A DNA stretch of 64,000 nucleotides from CAVPXC01 sp963709505 (lineage in GTDB: Bacteria; Chloroflexota; Anaerolineae; JAAEKA01): the NCBI GenBank assembly GCA_963709505.1, contig CAVPXC010000029.1, positions 1 to 64,000 of the forward strand, read 5' to 3'. The position numbers and the translations under genes were made by a program. This document shows, in pieces, positions 8,568 through 17,106 of this stretch. The notes beneath the pieces were generated by a model that ran no database searches, had not been told where the DNA came from, and worked only from the letters and a program-made list of their open reading frames with translations. Each line of letters begins with the position of its first letter. Position 1 is the first letter of the stretch.

Positions 8568-10843
8568 AGGGGCTGTCTGGATCGGCAGCAGCCATCCCTT
8601 CGACCTGCACGAAGCGTATCTGTGCTTCCGCTCGCCCAGCAGTTGGCAATTGAGGGAACTCCCGCATCGAGCTGAGCTATTGATCACGGCGGACAGCCGC
8701 TACAGGCTCTGGGCCAACGGCCAGCCGGTGGCGCGCGGCCCGGCGCGCTGTTATCCCCACGCCCAAAGCGTCGACCGGCTGGACCTGACACCGTATCTGC
8801 AGGCTGGAGCCAACGTCTTGGCCGTTCAAGTCTATCAGCCTGGTTATTCGCACTTCGCCTACGTTCACCGGGCTAATGCCGGCCTGCTGGCGTATCTCGA
8901 ATGCGATGGCGAGCCGGCGTTGGTGACGGACGTAGACTGGCGTATGCGCCGCGATTTGTCTTACAATGAATTAGTGCCGCGCATGTCGATCTATCAGGCC
9001 GGCGTCGAGGACCGAGACATGAGCGTGGTCGATAGTTGGAGCATGCCGGGCTATGACGATAGTGGCTGGATGGCTGCACGCATCGTTGCGGCGGTCGGCG
9101 ATGCACCGTGGACCGGGCTGATCGAGCGGCGGTTGCCGCTGGTTATCGAGCGCGAGCTGCCGATGAAGCTGCTTTGGGTACGGCAGGGGCCGTATCCGGC
9201 AATTCAATCGAACGACGCCCATAGGGGGCTGCGCGCGAGCTGGGCGGAGGGGAGTGGAAATATCACAACGAATTGGGGACAACGAATTCGGAGGAAGAGG
9301 GGCGGAGGCGGAGACTGCGCAGCGAATTGCGGACAGCGAATTCCGAGGAAGAGAAGTAGTGGCTGAGGTTGGTGAAGAGGGATTGTATGGCGTCTCGCTT
9401 GAGAGGGGCGAGACAGCGACATGGGTGTTTGATTTGGGACGCGGCTACACCTGTCTGGGCTGGGCGGAGGTCGAGGGAGCAGCAGGCGGCGAGCAGCTAA
9501 TCATCAGCTACAGCGAAAAGTTGGCCGGTGACGAGCCGTATCTCTCCGACCCTGAAACTTACTGCCGGGTGCGCATGACCGACCGGTATCATCTGGCTCC
9601 AGGCGATCAGCAGGTCGAGCCTTTCTGGATGCGCGGCGGCAGAATTCTGATTTTTCAGGTCGTAGGCCCAACCGGCCCTGATTTCCGCGTCCGCCTTGGC
9701 GCCCGAGCCGCCGAGTACCCTTTGACGGTTACACGTCCGCTCAGCAGTGACGATCCGTTGCTGAATGGGGTCATCCGCTTATGCGAGAACACGTTGCGGT
9801 CCTGTTTGCACGAGACCTTCGTGGACAACCCGTGGCGCGAGAATGCGCAATGGATTGGCGACCCCACAGTGAATGCCTTGGTGATGTCGGCGATTTCCGA
9901 CGACACCCGTCCGCTACGCACTATCGTCGAAATGGCTGCGCAAGGCGTCTATCCGGACGGCGTGCTGCCAGGCGTGGTGCCTGGCGAGGCGCATGCCTAC
10001 ACGGTTGTCGACTTTAACTTTCAATGGGTCGAGCTGCTGCACACTTACTGGCGTCTGACAGGCGACACAAGCTTTGTGAACAGCATGTGGCCGACGTTGA
10101 CGAGAATGCTCGATCGTTTTGCGCAGGATGTGACAGACGACGGGCTAATCCACAGCCAGTTGGGCCGGCGGCTGTTTTTGGACTGGGCGCCGATCTCCAA
10201 GAACGAACCCAACGCGATCTACAACCTACATTACGTGTTGGCGCTGCAATTGGCTGTGGATCTTGGCAGTCAGGTGTCGGGTGTCACGGGTCAGGTGTCA
10301 CGAAGTCTCGGAGCGCTGCCGAGCGGAGGCAGTGCAGAAAGTGAGGCGATGGAAGGCGAAGGAGGCGGGCCGGCGGAAGTGGGAGCGTGGCATGCGCAGG
10401 CAATGACAGTGCAGAACGCAAGCAGGCGGGCGTTTTGGCATGATGGCCGCTGGTATGATGATTTGCAGCGCAGTACGTCCTCGCAACTGGCGACCGCCCT
10501 TGCGATTTTGACCAAGACGGCGGAGCCAGTCGAAGAGCCGGTCCTGCTCGACGCATTAGCGGCTCGCTCGTTGAACCCGAGCGATGATCCGATCCCCGGC
10601 GATCTGGTGTTGGCCAGCCCGTACATGCACCACCGTGTTTTTGAGGCGTTGCGGCGCTCGGGCCGGAAGCAGGAGATGGTTGACATCATTCGCCTGCGCT
10701 GGGGTCGGTGGGTGGAGGCCGGTTATCCAACCGCCTGGGAAAACTGGAACGTGGATTTTCCGGATGGCTCGCAGTGTCACGGCTATGCCGCCCATCCGCT
10801 GTATCACCTGGCGGAGATCGCTCGCTCGGCGGGACGACTCTAG
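8518..10843 (+). CDS. Alpha-L-rhamnosidase, GH78 (interrupted by a repeat)
   Basis: This is a GH78-type glycoside hydrolase that would release terminal L-rhamnose. The N-terminal part carries the carbohydrate-binding layout (ITADSRYRLWANGQPVARGP, residues about 60-80). The C-terminal (alpha/alpha)6 domain has DNPWREN.QW.GD, the family's catalytic acid region, and FNFQWVELL, and ends with WENWNVDFPDGSQCHGYAAHPLYHL. The N-terminal piece is in one frame to about 9255. A repeat-derived stretch at about 9256-9358 then shifts to the frame that runs to 10843. A second, in-frame low-complexity stretch lies at about 10268-10385. The start at 8518 lies in repeat DNA; the true one may be a little downstream. 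No signal peptide is visible, so it probably acts on imported oligosaccharides or glycosides. Confidence 0.82.
9256..9358 (+). repeat. Interspersed repeat inserted in the rhamnosidase gene
   Basis: The stretch opens with AATATCACAACGAATT and GGGACAACGAATTCGG, clear relatives of the hairpin repeats at 39726 and 41605. It continues with a purine-rich run. The GH78 frame changes across it, so the insertion or its decay disrupts the protein. Confidence 0.6.
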
Positions 10844-10866
10844 ACCAGGTGAGCGAGATCACGCAA

Positions 10867-10930
10867 GACTGAGCAACTTCGCTCAGTCTGTGTTGAAATT
10901 GTGCAAAATCATGCATTTTGTGGCACAATG
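10867..10930. promoter_or_regulatory. Hairpin and nested palindrome, possible terminator/operator
   Basis: A perfect 8-bp stem (GACTGAGC / GCTCAGTC) with a 6-base loop lies at 10868-10889. It is followed by a nested inverted repeat at 10898-10929, ATTGTGC-AAAAT...ATTTT-...GCACAAT. The first has no clear U-run, so I do not call it a proven terminator. The second has the look of an operator upstream of the URO-D pair at 11140. Confidence 0.4.
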
Positions 10931-10971
10931 GTTGGCGGCGAACCAAAGAGACAAGTGCTGAGTAAGCCGCA

Positions 10972-11086
10972 GGTCCGACTGCCTCGACTCAAGTCGAGGA
11001 GTCCGGCGTAGCCATCGGACTCCTGAACTTGTTCAGGGGCCGACCGGTCCGACTGCCTCGACAAGTCGAGGAGTCCGATGTAGCCA
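10972..11086. repeat. Two copies of a 41-43 bp palindromic repeat
   Basis: GGTCCGACTGCCTCGAC...GTCGAGGAGTCCG...GTAGCCA occurs at about 10972-11014 and 11046-11086. Each copy is itself palindromic. Between them lies a small CCTGAAC/GTTCAGG hairpin. With the palindrome before it, this accounts for most of the 296-base gap. Confidence 0.7.
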
Positions 11087-11139
11087 CGACTGCAACTCGT
11101 TAAGAACTCCTGAACTCGTTCAAGTCAAATGGAGGTTCA

Positions 11140-12474
11140 ATGAACTCGCGAGAACGTGTGCTAGCCGCAATCAACCACGAAGAAGCAGATCGCGTGCCGA
11201 TCGACTTGGGCAGCACGTGTGTCACCAGCATCAACCTGCGAGCCTATGGTAGTCTCAAGCGCTTTCTCGGTATCACCGAGGGACGGGCGCGTGTATACCA
11301 CACATGGGTACAGGTTCCCGAGCTTGAGCCGGCCATTCGCGACCGTCTTCACATCGACACGGTCACGCTACCGCGCTACAAGATGTCGCTCGGTGTACCG
11401 AACAGTGAATTCAAGCCATGGACCTACGTGGATGGCAACGAGTATCTCGCGCCGGTTGGCTTCACCCCGACCATTAACGCCGCGGGCGACATTGAATGGT
11501 GGGAGAATGGGATTAAAATCGCAGAGATGCCGGGCGAGGGCACTCAGGGTTTTGCCCTGCAATACCACCCGCTCAAACACGCGCAGACACCCAGCGAGAT
11601 TGACGCCTGGTTTGATAGCTACGAAGGCAATTTTACAGGACGCATTCGCGTGACCGACGAGGAGATCGAATGGGCCCGGGCTTACGGCAAGCGTCTGCGC
11701 GAAACCACGGACAAAGCGATCGTGTCCGATTACGTTTTCGGTATTCTCCACATCGTCGAGGGGATGGTGGGGACCGAAACAATCTACATGAACCTGATCA
11801 ACAAGCCTGACCTGGCGCATTACCTGTTTGAGCGGCTAGTGCACGAATACATCACCAATCTGCGGCGCTATCTCGACGGTGTGGGCGAGTACATCGACGT
11901 GATTTTGGGCGCCGACGACGTGGGCCACCAGCGCGGGCCTATGATCAAGGTCGACATGTTCCGCAACTTTTTGCTGCCCGGCCACAAGTTGTTCTGCGAT
12001 ACGGTGCACACGCATAGCAAGGCCAAGGTCCTATTTCACACCGACGGATCGGTCATGCCCTTCTTGCAGGATCTGATCGACATCGGCGTGGACTGTTTCA
12101 ACACCGTGCAAACTGACGCCGCCAAGATGGATGCGTTCGAGCTGAAGAAGCGTTTTGGCAAAAACCTGACCTTTTGGGGTGGTGGCGTGGATACCCACGG
12201 CGTGCTGCCCTTTGGCACGCCGGAGCAGGTACGTGAGGACGTGCGCCGGCGGATCGCCATCTTCGGCCCCGGCGGCGGTTACGTGTTTTCGTCCATCCAC
12301 AATATCCTGGGCGAAGTGCCGCCCGAGAACATTCTGGCGGCCTTCGATGCAGCCTACGAATTCGGCGTTTATCCGATCCAGGCCGGGCCGGAAAGCCAGG
12401 AAGAGCTTGGCAGCCGGCTGACTGCGATCAATTATTGGATGAAGCCGCTGCAGGCGCTGGAACGCGGTAGCTAA
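11140..12474 (+). CDS. URO-D family methyltransferase, third type
   Basis: This 444-residue URO-D fold protein begins MNSRERVLAAINHEE.DR.P, the typical opening of the catabolic URO-D methyltransferases. TGGAGG precedes the ATG. It carries H300-T-D-G where MtaA-like enzymes have H-x-C-G, and GPGGGYVF.SIHNI near the end. The frame is clean throughout. It lies 20 bases before another URO-D gene with its own GGAG site, so the two form an operon. It probably transfers a methyl group to or from a corrinoid or pterin carrier; the substrate cannot be read from sequence. Confidence 0.85.
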   Translation: MNSRERVLAAINHEEADRVPIDLGSTCVTSINLRAYGSLKRFLGITEGRARVYHTWVQVPELEPAIRDRLHIDTVTLPRYKMSLGVPNSEFKPWTYVDGNEYLAPVGFTPTINAAGDIEWWENGIKIAEMPGEGTQGFALQYHPLKHAQTPSEIDAWFDSYEGNFTGRIRVTDEEIEWARAYGKRLRETTDKAIVSDYVFGILHIVEGMVGTETIYMNLINKPDLAHYLFERLVHEYITNLRRYLDGVGEYIDVILGADDVGHQRGPMIKVDMFRNFLLPGHKLFCDTVHTHSKAKVLFHTDGSVMPFLQDLIDIGVDCFNTVQTDAAKMDAFELKKRFGKNLTFWGGGVDTHGVLPFGTPEQVREDVRRRIAIFGPGGGYVFSSIHNILGEVPPENILAAFDAAYEFGVYPIQAGPESQEELGSRLTAINYWMKPLQALERGS

Positions 12475-12494
12475 GTCCCAAAACGGAGAATCGC

Positions 12495-13598
12495 ATGAAA
12501 CCTCGAGACCGTGTCTTAACCGCCCTCAAACGAACCGGCGTCCCGGATCGCGTTCCTCTTCAGTTTGATTTGTGCAGACAATTGACCGATGCATTCGGCG
12601 AGAAATACAATATCCCAGTGCATTACACCACGTCCTACTTTGAGGATGTTACCTATCGCATCTCCGCCAATGAGCTGCGCACTGCGATGGGCAGCGATTG
12701 CGTCGTGGTTGGCGCAGGCCTGCCGCGCGGTTATAGCCACCCCAAAACCGACGATGGCTGCATCATCAATGAATTTGGTATGAAGATGCGCCAGGGACCC
12801 TTGTACATGGAAGTGGTCGACACGCCGCTGCGCAATGTGTCCACGGTCGAGCAGGTTCAGTCCCAGCGCTTTCCTGATCCTCTTGCGCCTGGCCGTTTTG
12901 ACGATGCCGAAAAGATCATCAAACAATATAAGGACGAGTACTTCGTCATCGGCGACCTCGAACTCACGATGTTCGAAATGTCCTGGCACATGGTCGGCCT
13001 GGAGAAGTTCATGGTCGACATGGCCATGGGCGAGGAGTACATCGAGGTGTTGCTCGACCGGGTGCGCGAGTTTAGCACGGGCATCGGCAAGCGATTGGTG
13101 GAGCTTGGCGTCGATGGTATCTGGTTCGGCGATGACTTCGGCGCCCAGAATGGCATGCTGATCTCTCCAAAGATGTGGCGCAGAATCTTCAAACCGCGCT
13201 ATGCCGCGCTGTTTCAGGAGTTCAAGGCCATCAACCCCGACCTCCTGATTATGTACCACACCGATGGCGCAGTGGCGTCGATCCTGCCTGACCTGATCGA
13301 AATCGGCCTCGACGTGTTCAACCCGGTTCAGCCCAACGTGCCCGGCCACGATCCGCAGGAACTGAAGGACAAGTTCGGCGACCGGCTTTCGTTCTGGGGC
13401 GCAATCGACCAGCAAAACCTGCTGCCGAACGGCACCCCTGCCGAGATCGAAGCCGACGTAGCCGAGAAGATCCGCATTCTGGGTGCCGGCGGCGGTTACA
13501 TGGTTGCACCCGCCCACATTATTCAGTCCGACGTTTCGATGGAGAACGTCGAAGCCTTTATCGCCGCCGCCAAGAAGCACGGCGCCGATGCCAGGTAA
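12495..13598 (+). CDS. URO-D family methyltransferase, fourth type
   Basis: This 367-residue URO-D protein begins MKPRDRVLTALKRTG.PDR.P, with GGAG spaced 6 bases from the ATG. The metal-site region reads YH255-T-D-G, followed by a ...FNPVQPNV stretch. The later GGGYMVAPAHIIQ contains the histidine that may replace the second cysteine motif. It is the last gene before a repeat-rich gap and the RACo operon. Having several divergent URO-D proteins in one locus is typical of clusters that demethylate more than one substrate or run both half-reactions (inference). Confidence 0.85.
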   Translation: MKPRDRVLTALKRTGVPDRVPLQFDLCRQLTDAFGEKYNIPVHYTTSYFEDVTYRISANELRTAMGSDCVVVGAGLPRGYSHPKTDDGCIINEFGMKMRQGPLYMEVVDTPLRNVSTVEQVQSQRFPDPLAPGRFDDAEKIIKQYKDEYFVIGDLELTMFEMSWHMVGLEKFMVDMAMGEEYIEVLLDRVREFSTGIGKRLVELGVDGIWFGDDFGAQNGMLISPKMWRRIFKPRYAALFQEFKAINPDLLIMYHTDGAVASILPDLIEIGLDVFNPVQPNVPGHDPQELKDKFGDRLSFWGAIDQQNLLPNGTPAEIEADVAEKIRILGAGGGYMVAPAHIIQSDVSMENVEAFIAAAKKHGADAR

Positions 13599-13924
13599 GT
13601 TGACCGAATTTGACCGGGCATTGCCACTGTCGCCGCGGAAATCGTCGAAACCCTTAGTTTTGTTGTGAAATCGAGGATCTCGAGGTCAAATTTCCTGACC
13701 GAATTTGACCAGATGTAGCCAAAGTCACCGCAAAGAAGTGTCGAGCGCACGAAGATAGAGAGACGCATCGAGTTCAGATGCGCCGCTTTCGCCGGATCTT
13801 CGTTCGGCTAAAGGTATCTTCTCAATTTGTAGGGGCGACCCTTGCGGTCGCCCTGCGTCGCCCCGGTGGGCAGGCGCAAGGCCGTGCCCCTACCCCGGAT
13901 TATCAAGAGTTGTAACGACAAATC
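13599..13924. repeat. Repeat-filled gap before the RACo operon
   Basis: Two imperfect copies of a repeat with TGACCGAATTTGACC and a conserved TGTCG/GTCACCGC tail lie at about 13602-13650 and 13695-13740. A GC-rich palindromic stretch, GTAGGGGCGACCCTTGCGGTCG with a reverse match ending GCCCCTAC, lies at about 13830-13897. No gene was seen in the gap. Confidence 0.65.
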
Positions 13925-14263
13925 ATGCCAACCTATCAAATATTGTACTGGTACGACATTCCAACGCAGGTTCGTGTCCGAGAGGGCCGCGAGCGAGTGA
14001 GTAAGCCGCTGTCACCGCGTTTCATGGAGGCGGTGGACGCGGCTGCCATGCGCGCGCGCCTGACCAGCGCCGACGACTATCCCAAGGGCTTCAAGTGGAG
14101 CGAAGGCCAGCAGCGCGACGGTTCACCCGAGGCAGTGGTCAATTCGGTCGTGGCAGAGCTCGAAGCCCACTACGAGACGATCGAGTGGCGCCAACTGGCC
14201 GACCGGCTGCGAGCCGAGAAACGCCAAACCCTCCCGGACACCCCGCAGGAAGGAGCCGAGTAG
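13925..14263 (+). CDS. PF13769-like small protein (named 'virulence factor')
   Basis: This 112-residue protein matches my memory of the PF13769 family. It begins PTYQILYWYDIPTQV, then has RFMEAVDAAAMRA, and a C-terminal half with an acidic helix. The family name is historical and says little about function. The gene ends one base before the RACo start, whose AAGGAG lies inside it, so the two are tightly coupled. In this setting it is more likely a helper of corrinoid activation or methyl transfer than a virulence protein; that is inference from neighbours. Confidence 0.7.
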   Translation: MPTYQILYWYDIPTQVRVREGRERVSKPLSPRFMEAVDAAAMRARLTSADDYPKGFKWSEGQQRDGSPEAVVNSVVAELEAHYETIEWRQLADRLRAEKRQTLPDTPQEGAE

Positions 14264-14264
14264 C

Positions 14265-16349
14265 ATGCAGAGCAACGGCTCCAAGGAGGCGGTCCAGCCG
14301 CTGGTGATCTTCATGCCCGCCGGGCGACGCGCGCACGTCGATCCCGGCACATCTCTGCTCGACGCTGCCCGCCAGATGGGTGTCGGCATCGAGAGCATTT
14401 GCGGTGGCCGCTTAACCTGCGCCAAGTGCAAGGTGCGCGTCGAGGAAGGCGCGTTTCAGAAGCACGGCATCGAGTCGGGCGCTACCCACCTCTCCGCCCC
14501 GTCGACCGACGAGCAGGCGCTGATCGAGGAGGATGGCGATCTCGACTGCCGCATGTCTTGTTCGGCGCGCGTCTATGGCGATGTATTGGTCTTCGTCCCC
14601 GAGGAGAGCCGGGCGCAAAAGCAGGTCGTGCGCAAATCGGCCACCGAGCGCTTAATCGACGTCGCCCCGGCCGTACGCGAGGTCTACGTCGAGGTCGACG
14701 AAGCACAACTCGGCGAGCACCGCGGCGACTGGGGCCGGCTTCAGGATGCGCTGGCACAGCAATGGGATTTGACCCAACTTGGTATCGATCTGAGCGCACT
14801 GCAGAAACTCCAGCCAACGTTGCGCAAGGGACACTGGAAGGTCACGGCCACCGTCTGGCAAGGAGATGACCGGGCAGAGGTGCTCGACGTCCACCCTGGC
14901 TACCACGATGGCGTTTACGGAATGGCCGTGGACATCGGCAGCACGACCGTGGCCGCGTATCTGTGTAACCTCCGCACAGGCGAATTGCTGGCCACAGAAT
15001 CGGCCATGAACCCGCAGGTCGTTTACGGCGAAGATCTGATGAGCCGCATCTCGTACGCCATGGTCCACAAAGATGGGCTCGAACGGATGCACACGGCCAT
15101 CATCGACACGCTGAACAAGCTCGCTGCCAAGGCGACGCGCAGCGTCGGCCTGCGGCCGCGCGACATCCACGAGGCGGTGTTCGTCGGGAACACGACGATG
15201 ATCCACATTCTGCTGGGCATCGACCCACTCGAGCTCGGCGGCGCGCCCTTTGCCCTGGCCAATCGCGACAGCATGGACCTCAAAGCGCGCGATCTCGGCC
15301 TGCGCCTGCATCCGGCAGCCAACGTCCACATCATGCCGGCCGAGGCCGGCCACGTGGGCGCGGATAACGTCGGCGTGCTGCTGGCCGAGCCGCCGTATTT
15401 GCATGACGAGATCACGCTGACGGTGGACGTGGGCACCAATGCCGAGATCGTGCTTGGCAACCGGGAGTGGATGTACAGCGCCTCCAGCCCGACCGGACCT
15501 GCCTTCGAGGGCGCACAGATTACCTACGGCATGCGTGCAGCCCCAGGCGCGATCGAGCGCGTGCGCATCGATCCGATCACGCTGGCCGCGCGCTTCAAGG
15601 TCATCGCCGAGGAGCGATGGTCTGACGAATGGCAAAGCGGGCCGGGTGTGCCACTGGACGACCAGCCGAAGCAGCTCGCGACCGGCATCTGCGGCTCCGG
15701 CATCATCGAGGTGATTGCAGAGATGTTGCTGCAGGGCGTGATCCTGCCCGATGGCCGCTTCAACCCGGATCTGACGAGCGATCGCGTTTATCAAAGTGAC
15801 GGCTCGGGTTCGTCCAAAACAGGCAGCAAGGGCGCCTATCTATTGGCCACCGGCGAGCAGACCAGCACCGGCGAGCCGATTCTGGTGACATTGGAGGACA
15901 TCCGCAACATTCAGCTTGCGAAGGCCGCGCTGTACGCGGGCGCTAAGCTGCTCATGAACCGCGCAGGCGTCAAGACGGTCGACCGCGTTCTATTGGCCGG
16001 TGCGTTCGGCAGCTACATCGACCCCGTGTACGCCATGGTGCTTGGGCTGGTTCCCGACTGTGATTTGAGCAAGGTGGCAGCGGTTGGCAACGCCGCAGGC
16101 GACGGCGCGCGCATCGCCCTGCTGAACCGGCAGAAGCGCGCCGAGGCCCAGCAGATCGCACACCAGGTTCGCTACGTCGAGACCGCGGTCGACCCGGATT
16201 TCCAGGTCGAGTACGTTGCCGCCATCCGCATGCCGCACGCCAGCGACCCCTTCCCGCACCTCGACGGCTTGTTACCGGACCGCGAGACCGCTGCGCCGGC
16301 CCCCAAGCCCGTCATCCGCAGCCGCCCGCGGCGGATGGTGGAGGCGTAG
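14265..16349 (+). CDS. RACo-type corrinoid activator (2Fe-2S + ASKHA/DUF4445)
   Basis: This 694-residue protein would reductively reactivate Co(II) corrinoid proteins with ATP. It opens with a plant-type 2Fe-2S ferredoxin domain (residues about 13-105), cysteines C46, C52, C55 and C95/C99. After a linker comes an ASKHA ATPase (DUF4445). DIGSTTVAAYL near residue 225 and DVGTNAEIVLG near 389 are the phosphate loops, and ICGSGIIEVI and LLAGAFGSYIDP complete the fold. Length and order match RACo proteins of acetogens and methylotrophs. The start at 14265 has AAGGAG at 14250-14255. Its presence is the strongest evidence that the URO-D proteins here use a corrinoid partner. Confidence 0.93.
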   Translation: MQSNGSKEAVQPLVIFMPAGRRAHVDPGTSLLDAARQMGVGIESICGGRLTCAKCKVRVEEGAFQKHGIESGATHLSAPSTDEQALIEEDGDLDCRMSCSARVYGDVLVFVPEESRAQKQVVRKSATERLIDVAPAVREVYVEVDEAQLGEHRGDWGRLQDALAQQWDLTQLGIDLSALQKLQPTLRKGHWKVTATVWQGDDRAEVLDVHPGYHDGVYGMAVDIGSTTVAAYLCNLRTGELLATESAMNPQVVYGEDLMSRISYAMVHKDGLERMHTAIIDTLNKLAAKATRSVGLRPRDIHEAVFVGNTTMIHILLGIDPLELGGAPFALANRDSMDLKARDLGLRLHPAANVHIMPAEAGHVGADNVGVLLAEPPYLHDEITLTVDVGTNAEIVLGNREWMYSASSPTGPAFEGAQITYGMRAAPGAIERVRIDPITLAARFKVIAEERWSDEWQSGPGVPLDDQPKQLATGICGSGIIEVIAEMLLQGVILPDGRFNPDLTSDRVYQSDGSGSSKTGSKGAYLLATGEQTSTGEPILVTLEDIRNIQLAKAALYAGAKLLMNRAGVKTVDRVLLAGAFGSYIDPVYAMVLGLVPDCDLSKVAAVGNAAGDGARIALLNRQKRAEAQQIAHQVRYVETAVDPDFQVEYVAAIRMPHASDPFPHLDGLLPDRETAAPAPKPVIRSRPRRMVEA

Positions 16350-16478
16350 GGGCGGGCCTTGCGCCCGCCCGCATGACGTACCATCGTAGGGGCGGGCCTT
16401 GCGTCCGCCCGCTTGCGTCCGCCCCGGACGACGTGCGAAACCAGAGGGCGGACGCAAGGCCCGCCCCTACGACAGTTT
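16348..16478. repeat. GTAGGGGCGGGCC palindromic repeats
   Basis: Two direct copies of GTAGGGGCGGGCCTTGCG, at 16348 and 16387, and one inverted copy ending at about 16472 (CGCAAGGCCCGCCCCTAC) form nested hairpins between RACo and MetV. The same family occurs in the gap before 13925. No gene was seen. Confidence 0.75.
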
Positions 16479-16509
16479 GGCGTTATATGAAACGGAATGG
16501 TAGAACGAT

Positions 16510-17022
16510 ATGAGCATTGGAACGTGGTTGCGTGATCGTCCCGCCCTCCTCGAAATAGTGTACGATGCCACGCACACACTGTTTACGGCGATGGATCCGC
16601 TGATCCAACGCATCGGCTACGAGCGCACCGATCAGCTGATTCGCGGGCCGGAGGAGTTCGGCAAGAAGGTGGTGTTTGATTGTCGCATGTGCGGCCAGTG
16701 CATCCTCCACTCGACGGGCATGACGTGTCCGATGAGCTGTCCCAAGAACCTGCGCAATGGCCCCTGCGGCGGCGTGCGCGCCAACGGGCACTGCGAGGTG
16801 AAACCGGAAATGCGCTGCGTTTGGGTCGAGGCCTACGAGCGTTCCCAGCGTATGCCGATGTTCGGCAACGAGATTCTGTGGATCGAGCCACCGGTAAACC
16901 GCCAGCTCGAAGGCACCTCGGCCTGGGTGAACATGCTCACCGGCGTGGACACCGAGGTTCCGAAGGCGTGGCAGGGTATCAATACAGTGCCGAATGTGCC
17001 GGGCGCGCCGGAAAAGAAGTAG
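16510..17022 (+). CDS. metV: MetV: methylene-THF reductase C-terminal zinc/Fe-S protein
   Basis: This 170-residue protein of the MTHFR_C family (PF12225) partners MetF in acetogens and relatives. It carries a dense cysteine set, C58, C61, C64, C73, C77, C86, C95 and C103, in the pattern CRMCGQC...CPMSC..N...GPCGG. Such sites bind an Fe-S cluster or zinc and relay electrons to MetF. It is a stand-alone subunit, directly upstream of metF, as in MetVF complexes. The stop is followed by an ATATCACAACGAAT repeat word. Function by family and context is secure; the electron partner is not in the window. Confidence 0.88.
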   Translation: MSIGTWLRDRPALLEIVYDATHTLFTAMDPLIQRIGYERTDQLIRGPEEFGKKVVFDCRMCGQCILHSTGMTCPMSCPKNLRNGPCGGVRANGHCEVKPEMRCVWVEAYERSQRMPMFGNEILWIEPPVNRQLEGTSAWVNMLTGVDTEVPKAWQGINTVPNVPGAPEKK

Positions 17023-17106
17023 ATATCACAACGAATGGCGGAGGGCGGACGGCAGACGGTGGTCAGCAGTCAGCCGTCAGAAGTCAGCGGTCAGCGAATA
17101 GGAACT

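Noticed and set aside
10844..11139. Cobalamin riboswitch ahead of the URO-D pair
   Set aside because: The conserved B12-box words were not found; the gap consists of palindromic repeats instead.
12516..13580. 354-codon minus-strand frame opposite the fourth-type URO-D gene
   Set aside because: It is an antisense shadow of a clean, motif-bearing gene; its composition is unlike a real protein.
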